64,000 nt of DNA from Rhynochetos jubatus (Eukaryota; Chordata; Aves; Eurypygiformes; Rhynochetidae). A program made the position numbers and the translations under genes. Below, in pieces: positions 57,409-64,000 of this stretch. Within the stretch, counting starts at the first letter, position 1, and every line of letters starts with the position of its first letter. The stretch lies in NCBI GenBank assembly GCA_027574665.1, contig CM050656.1, forward strand, positions 5,269,001 to 5,333,000, read 5' to 3'. Below the pieces are notes generated by a model. The model was not told where the DNA came from. It did not search any database and was given only the letters and a program-made list of their open reading frames with translations.

Positions 57409-60400
57409 CACGATCTTTCTGTTCCTAGTTCAGGAGCACATTTGGGCATCACCCGAAAAAGAAGAGGTTGAAAATACTTTGTTGGAGATCTGTACAGTTG
57501 GCCCCAGTAGGATTATGCTCAAAAATCTGAGAGAGAATGCAAATGAACTGGGCACATTCTTAGCACTGGATAAAATAGCACAGATCTGGGCCCTCTCTCA
57601 TACCACTGCATCCTGATGTCTGTGAGACAATCCATTGCTCTGTCAGTTTGGCCATAAGGGGGAGAAGGTACTACCTAAGCACGTTAGGACATGGTGAATT
57701 AGGTTTTTAACACCATATATTTCCGTATTGCAGGGATCTGAAGAAGGGAAAGGGACTGAACCTAAGCAACTTCCTAAGCAACCTACGCAGCTTCTTGATT
57801 ATTAAGAGGAATACCTGTCATCACATCAACGTTCAGAAGTCTGGTGGTGGAGGGGAGCAAACTGCAGTCACCACCAAGCACAACTCCTGCAGACCAGCTG
57901 ACATCAGCCTTCCCAACCTGAAACTGGAATTCCTCAGTCAGCAGCAGAGGCAGTGAGTGCAGACAGCTGGCCGGCCTTCAGGACAAAAGCTGGCTCTTAT
58001 TCTGTTGGACTAGCCCTTGCCCATTGCTCCACCTGTGTGCTCTACTGCATATGTCTTCCAAGTCTTTCTCCAGCCTTGGCTCTTTTGCTGTGTCCTGCTC
58101 TAGAGGCTCTTAAAAGGTATTGGCCCAGAGAGGTATCTGTTGCCAGAAATACAACAAACCAGCAGACAAAAATCGAGGTGTTACTGCAGAGAAGAAAAGA
58201 AAGAACGTAGCAAAACAAAAGAGAGCATTGTGAGCAAAGCCAAGCCTGCTCCATCGTGAAGCAGTGGGTGCAAAACCAGTGTGTATGCGTTGATGTTGTC
58301 ACACACACTGATAAATATCAAAGGCCAAATACAATTACCAACTAGTTTTCTGTGTAGCCCTTCATACAGGATGCATTCAGCCCTCCACTATCTGAGACAA
58401 TGAGGAGTAAGGATCATACAGACAAATTAAAAATGCAAATGATATCTACTATTTCTGGATCACCCCACTGGCATCTCACAGGGCCGCTTGAGTCTCTGCA
58501 GCTCTTCTCAGCTCTCGTGGTTCCAGGAAGGTTTATGTATTTGGCCAAAAGACTACATACTGTGCACACGTGGAGGTGCTCTTGGGTGCTCCTGGACCCA
58601 GGCTACCTCTGGAAGCAGTGGACTTGCAGGTGTGCAGTGCTGCTCCTGGGCTGTTAAGTTCTATAAAAATAAGTTCAGTGTCTCAGTAAGACACTTTGTT
58701 GCCTGTAGCTAAATATTTTTTTAAACAGTTCCCTCGTTCAGTATGCTTGAGAGAGGTCTGTGTTCAGTGCCTGCCTGCCATGGCAATAAATATAAATTCT
58801 GCTCAACTATTTGCTCAGGTTTGGCACCTCCTGGTCAGGTGCCCATAACAGTTGTGCCACTCGCAGCATTTGCCTGCTCAAGCCTACCTCAGGCATCCCT
58901 GTGTGTCTGTGGTGCATGCTGCCAACAACCTAAGCCAACCACTTGGTCATTCTCAAACCAGGAAAGTAAGAATTACAGGGCATCATCTTGGCCATCCTCA
59001 TGACAGAAGGTCTCAGCTGCAATCACGTGCTGAGAAAAAAAGTCAATGCGCGAGGCTAACCTGGCCTACAGCAGGAGTCTGAAGGAGTGCACGACTGCTG
59101 CAGAAGCAAAACAAAGTGCTCTGACAGAGAGAAGAGACAAGGAGATGGACGGGACATGATCATCTAAAGAAGTTGTTGTTGAACATCAACATTCCCAAAA
59201 GAAAAACCCGTTTGGAGGACCCAATGGGTCCGCTGCCAATCAGCAATAAGGACCATTTTCCTGCCCAGGGAAAACACTGAACTTGTAACCTCCAGGCTCA
59301 GCTAGTAAGCAAATGTTTGCACAAAAAGCACAATAACAATTGTTTAAAGGAAAGATGTAGCAATCTACATGAAACTTTGAGTAGCAGATAAAATGTGTTC
59401 CTAACTATTTGCGGTTCACAGTGCCTCAGATCTATTGTAACCGCTTTCTGACCATGAAAAATGTCATGTTGTCACTACACTAAGCCCTGCAGTCATATTC
59501 GAAAAGCACGATTCATCACTCAAGTTGAAGAAAAAGATCTTGTAAGGTTTGGCACTATGAAGTTCATGACACATAGCCTGTCTCAGAGAAGATGGTGACA
59601 CTTACCAGCCAGTCTACTATAATATACCAAATAGTCTGACAAAGTATTTTAAGTTGTGATCTTTTCCAAGTATTTAAGCCTTAAACTGCACCAATTGAAT
59701 GGTTTTTCTAAACCGTTTTTTCCCTAAGTAGCATTCAAGCAACAAAAGCAACGTGGTGCTCTGACAAACTATATCCTGACACTTACTTACAACAGAATCA
59801 GTGTGGCTGAGAGGTGACGCTGGGCAACAAACAGGGCATTTTGCTGTGGGTAGGGAAGTGTCCAAGCAGAGTTTTACTGGTGCAGCTGGAATTAACTGGT
59901 CTGCTTTAGTGGCTTCAAAAAGTGCAATCTAAGTACAAGGCAAACACGTAATATTTGAAGGCAAATTATTCTCAATCCAAATGTAAATCTAAAATTTTTG
60001 GTGTTGGCCAGAACCTCTGTCTCAAGCTTATTAATGCTGATGGTGCACATTTCTTCTCTCAGAGTGTTACAAATCATTTAGCATGGTTCCAGTGAGAGAC
60101 AGCATTACAATTGTGTAATATTACTGCTTTATCTTGCATTGCCAAATGTCTCTCCTCCCTCAACCTCCATTAAAAAAGCTTCCAAAGAATTATTTCTTTG
60201 AGCTCTCTTAATAGTTCAGATCACATCGCGTACATCTGCTGTGGCCACCTAACTGGTCATTTCATCTTGCCTGGCGTGCATCATCTTAAAGGAGGGTGTA
60301 AGCTGTTGCAAGCATGCTCCTGTTCTGCACGGGGTCAACGCGGTACCACCAAGCTGCTCAGGCAGGAGATGAAAAATGCTCACAAATGCTAAGATATTTC

Positions 60401-62275
60401 ACACATGTCTGCTCTAGTCTCTATCCTGTATTCAACTGAGAAGAAAAGCAAAGTTTAGCAGTAAAGTGATGACCAAACACAAGTGAACAATGTCGAAACT
60501 CTTTAGTGAAATGCTTTTCTTTAAGCTGCATTATATGCACAATAAACTGAATCAGCTCTGAATTCCTGCTCCAACTGGATACGAGGCAGGGGAGTAATTA
60601 AAACAGCATAAAACAGTAGACCATGTCAAGAGTAATCAAAATTTACAAGCTCAACAGATAAAGATTGGGGGTTTTTCCCAGAAGCTAAGAGTAAAGCTAA
60701 CAGAGCATTAGAGGACACCAACAAAAATCTAAGCATCCCCACTGATTTTACAGGAGACAGCAGCGGAATTATTCCAAACTACCAAACATACAGCATTCTG
60801 CCCTGGCCTTGTTGGCCGATGGCCCATTCACCGTGAAAAAAACCACACAAAGATTTCAGTGTACAGAGCTCCAGACTGCGATGGTGTGAACCGGAGAAGC
60901 ACCGGAGACCAAGCAGGGGTAGGAACATGTAAGACCTGGGGCTCCTTAGGCCTCATTGCAGAAAGCAAATGCTCAGATGGACAAAGGAGCCCGTGAGAAT
61001 GAGGAGGCTTTGTCTCCATTTAATATATTTGTTCTAAGGCAGAACTGTACAAACTGTCCCTCTGCTCCCTCCTTAGAGGTGCTGAAGCCAGCCCAGACAA
61101 ACTAAAGGCAGTAACAGGCCAAAGGGAACGTTTGCTGCCTTTATTGCTGGCTTCTATTACACAAATTAAGTCTTATGAAAGACAGCATCATGCTGAGGGT
61201 ATAAGATATCAAATGAAGCCAGCCTAAGAAACAGGATTTTCCTAAAAACACATTTTTCAATTTTGAGGTTTTCAATAAGAACAAGTTTTGTTTTGTTGCT
61301 TTAATTAAAAATTCCATTTTAGTAAGAATTCTTTTTTCTTTTCGGAAAAAAAAAAAATCCCAAAATACAAACCAGAAAGAAACTCTGCAGTGGAAAAACA
61401 CAGAGCAGATCTATCAACATATATTTTTGCTCCCCGTTTGATTCCTGATTGTATGCATTCTAGGAGAACCTCTTCCATATTCCAAACAAGGGGGCAGGCA
61501 CAAGCTGTGCTAGACATGGAACGTGAATGACCATGGGAAATTGGTGGTGTTCCTCTCCTGAAGTTTTGAGGTTGGGAAGGTGTTTTTCTTTTGCTAACAC
61601 ACAATCAGCACATTGTCTCCACACCAGGTCAGCCAGTGAAATCTAACATCTACTAGACTGAGGATGCCCGCCTAGAAGAGCCAAGCATCTTTTTTAGTCC
61701 TGAGCATTACAATTCAGATTCCTAAATGAACCATCTGAGGGGAATGCAGCAGTATTTCACATCTTGCCTTCAGTAACAGGTCTTCCATCAACAGTTGGTG
61801 ACCAAAAGCATCATTCCCCTGTGCAGTCCTCTCCCATGTTTCACCCTATGGTGCATGCACACCACAGAGTCCATCCTCCATGCCCTTCTCTTAGGGGCTG
61901 GGACTTGGTTCCTCAGTTTTAGCCTCACCACAGTGTCCTATACTTCTGTATCAGCCCTGGACCTGTCCCTTAACCCGAGGCTCACCGTGCCAGCTACACA
62001 GCAGCTTGGGCATGGGCATCACAGTGGCAGGAGGAACCAGGGGTGCCAAAAGACCCTTCCATACTGAGCTCCCAGAGCCGCAGCCTGGCTGACTCCATTT
62101 GACCATGGCTGTATTTGTGTTGCAGTAGCATCTAGTGGCCAGGGCTATGAAAACACACGGCAAAGGAAGAATTCCTGCCAAAAATAGCTAAATACAGTCA
62201 AACTTAACCAAGAAACAACAGGTGGTCATATGTGACTGATGCAGCCAGCACAAGGTAACTCAAGTTGACTCTAAA
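57409..62275. other. No gene seen
   Basis: About 4.9 kb of unremarkable sequence. No recognised gene, RNA or mobile element. A weak CTCF-like word GCCATAAGGGGGAG at 57650-57663 and an A12 run near 61346-61357 are the only local features. Confidence 0.62.
62128..62141 (-). promoter_or_regulatory. CTCF-like motif
   Basis: On the - strand the site reads TGGCCACTAGATGCTACT. Its core CCACTAGATGCTAC agrees with CCASYAGRKGGCRS at 12 of 14 positions by hand, and the TGG that starts the read fits the usual CTCF upstream bases. Orientation is opposite to the site near 6.24 kb. Confidence 0.35.
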
Positions 62276-62367
62276 GGCCTAATTCTCATGTGAAAGTGAG
62301 AGTAAAAATAATTTACATCCTGTACTTGCTGGCTCAAGAGACCTCAGTATAAATGAGAATCCAGTCC
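62276..62367. repeat. Inverted-repeat-flanked relic (possible old MITE)
   Basis: GGCCTAATTCTCAT on the left and ATGAGAATCCAGTCC on the right are imperfect inverted repeats about 90 bases apart. Words such as CAGTATAAATGAGAATC match, from memory, a repeat widespread in turtles and crocodilians (GTAAATGAGAATCAGGCCC). It is probably an ancient short non-autonomous element. The family name is not known to me. Confidence 0.4.
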
Positions 62368-64000
62368 TAAATCCTCAGTGGGATCCAGGCTTCAAGAAGG
62401 ATTTCAGCTTGAGAAGGGGTCTGGGTTCTACTTTGCAGTGTGTGAACAGCTGAATGGGCAATTCATATTATTTTAAGAAATGTCATGATGGGTTTCGTTT
62501 GGTTTTTTCCTTTAATAACTTCGTCCCACTTATTACGCTGTAACCAGGGGACCTGTAAAGCCTGCTGAGCTAAGATCAGCACAAATCATCCCACCAGAAA
62601 CACACAGTGGAAAACTGGGAATGCAGGAGGAATAGGTGTTGCTGAAGAGCATGAATCATGCAAGGAGAGATACCTCTGGGAAAAATACCCGTTGTATCCT
62701 TCCTAGAAAATAAGAGAAGCCAGTGGTTCTTTCTCCTGGAATTTCTACTAATTCAGGCATGTAGAATCTAAAAGCAACCTGAGATCAAAGAGAGCATCAA
62801 GCCAATATCTTACGGCTAAATTTCCCTTTGACTTGTTGTTGTTTGGACAGAGCCAGGGGAAATAAATGTCATGCAGAAATATATGGAAGCAGGTCCTGAA
62901 GTCCCTTCTCTGAGCTCCTAAGATGTCTCGTCGAACAGGTCTGGATTGAAAAATCAGGAAGTTTTCCAAGACAGCGCACGGTTCACCTGACACCATGAGC
63001 TCAGTCTACGCTCTGATGTTAGTTCAGGGCTGGAAACCACATTCAGTTCCAACACAGCCCTGCTGTCCATACTGTCGTATTCTGGCTTGCTGTCTGGATC
63101 AACCACCTGACTCTGCAGTGAGGAAACCAAACAACTCTCATTCAAAATCTGTCCCCATGGAAGAATGGGACACGAGCCACTGGCAAACCCAAGCTCAGGA
63201 AGAGAATAGCTGCAGCCAGTGATGAGAAAAGTCATCACCACTTGCCCTGCCATGCGTTAGGCCGTACCAAGAGGAGCCATAGGTCTTTCAAACCCAACAA
63301 ACAGATTTCCATGTAGAAATTGGCTGCCACTGACAAGATAAATAAAAAGAATTGATGCCAGGGACTTGGAGAATGAAAAATAATTCATGTCAAAGACAAT
63401 TCTATCAGAGGGGAGTGAGCTGGGCTAAGATGTACACAGATTATCTCAGTTGTGGGCCTTAAAGGGGGTTATGTAAAACAGGCCATCACTGGAAACACAT
63501 CTGAAAAATGTCCTCCAGGAATTCTTGCAAGAATCTACCCTCTTTTGCACTGGTTACCTTCTTCCAGTAGAAAAAAAAATGAAGGGGGAAAAAACTCCAC
63601 ATTTCTTGTAGGAGCTCTTTGTTTAAAGATTTGTAAATTAGGGATGAAAGAAATGTTCAGAGGGAAAATGAGCTCATTTCTGTCATCTGCTGCCACCAGC
63701 TGCAAACCCAGCAGCAACATCTTTGAAATTCTGAATTAAATCCACCCACTTCTCTTGTTTCTGCCTTCCCTCCCAGTGTGGTGGGCAGTATGAGCCAGTA
63801 GCAGGGAAACTGGCCTGGGAGTAAAGAACCAAAAAGGGCCAGTGCAGACCCAAACTCCCCTGTCATTGCTATCATCAGCCTTTCCCACCAAATAAGTTAA
63901 TATTCCCTCCTTTTCTCCTTCTGTAGGTTGGCTAAATTAGCTCTTCCACTGTGCTAGGTTGTTGTGTTACTGTAGAAAGACGGTGCTGGAGAGAACTTGG
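62368..64000. other. No gene seen
   Basis: No recognised gene or repeat to the end of the window. Confidence 0.62.

Noticed and set aside
57350-57616. 88-codon frame with a hydrophobic N-terminus (secreted peptide?)
   Set aside because: The start is unsupported, no splice or poly-A context is seen, and the hydrophobic run is compatible with chance. The RFX-like site inside it is noted separately.
1-64000. LTR retrotransposon, endogenous retrovirus or DNA transposon copy
   Set aside because: I searched by eye for long terminal repeats, gag/pol-like frames and transposase motifs and found none that can be supported.
1-64000. CRISPR array, operon or bacterial-type system
   Set aside because: The sequence is vertebrate nuclear DNA; no regularly spaced identical repeats or compact gene clusters exist.

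Overview
This window reads as nuclear DNA from a bird, most likely a neognath. The firmest evidence is four fragments of the CR1 LINE of the avian type: two on + (27612-27974 and 54322-54451) and two on - (39256-39420 and 42979-43258). They carry the diagnostic 3' end of 8-base ATTCTRTG-type units. The two longest also keep a recognisable piece of the CR1 ORF2 C-terminus. A scatter of much older amniote repeats (MIR/CORE-SINE-like, CR1-L-like, and an inverted-repeat-flanked relic) fits the same picture. No bacterial, viral or organellar features are present.

I find no protein-coding gene, tRNA, rRNA or snRNA that I can support. None of the predicted reading frames resembles a protein family I recognise, except the CR1 ORF2 fragments. 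The window is best described as a gene desert or the inside of very large introns. The two longest open frames (51421-52200 and 29093-29785) lie in relatively GC- or CpG-richer DNA where several frames are open together, and I treat them as unproven. One better-than-random exon candidate (a strong 3' splice site followed by an open frame to a TAA, 47517-47689) is recorded at low confidence.

Layout. 1-6.5 kb: unannotated DNA with ancient repeat relics and a CpG-enriched patch (about 5.52-6.03 kb). 6.5-8.3 kb: an AT-rich block resembling a conserved non-coding element (CNE), then a promoter-like arrangement of GC box, CCAAT and TATA motifs (8233-8305). 8.3-20.3 kb: mostly featureless, with another enhancer-like block at 12.65-13.38 kb and an old CR1-L-like remnant at about 17.1 kb. 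20.3-20.6 kb: a composite polypyrimidine satellite with a 60-base higher-order repeat, (CCTT)16, a G-quadruplex-capable C-tract array and three copies of a 16-mer. 22-39 kb: enhancer-like blocks at 22.56-22.80, 24.94-25.13 and 37.80-38.16 kb, a 20-base poly-G run, a CpG cluster at 33.2 kb, one CR1 at 27.6-28.0 kb, a second G4 motif at 38.8 kb and a CR1 at 39.3 kb. 39-64 kb: two CR1 fragments, enhancer-like blocks at 47.5 and 48.1-48.6 kb, a CpG-rich open frame at 51.4-52.2 kb, small hairpins and duplications, an RFX X-box-like site, and CTCF-like sites near both ends of the window.

The parts do not form a visible gene system. If the window has a function, it is most likely regulatory: AT-rich blocks with homeobox-, TCF/LEF-, TEAD-, RUNX- and RFX-like motifs in otherwise unconstrained-looking DNA. 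Every conservation and regulatory claim here is inferred from sequence composition and motifs, not from an alignment. I saw no LTR element or endogenous retrovirus copy that I could support.
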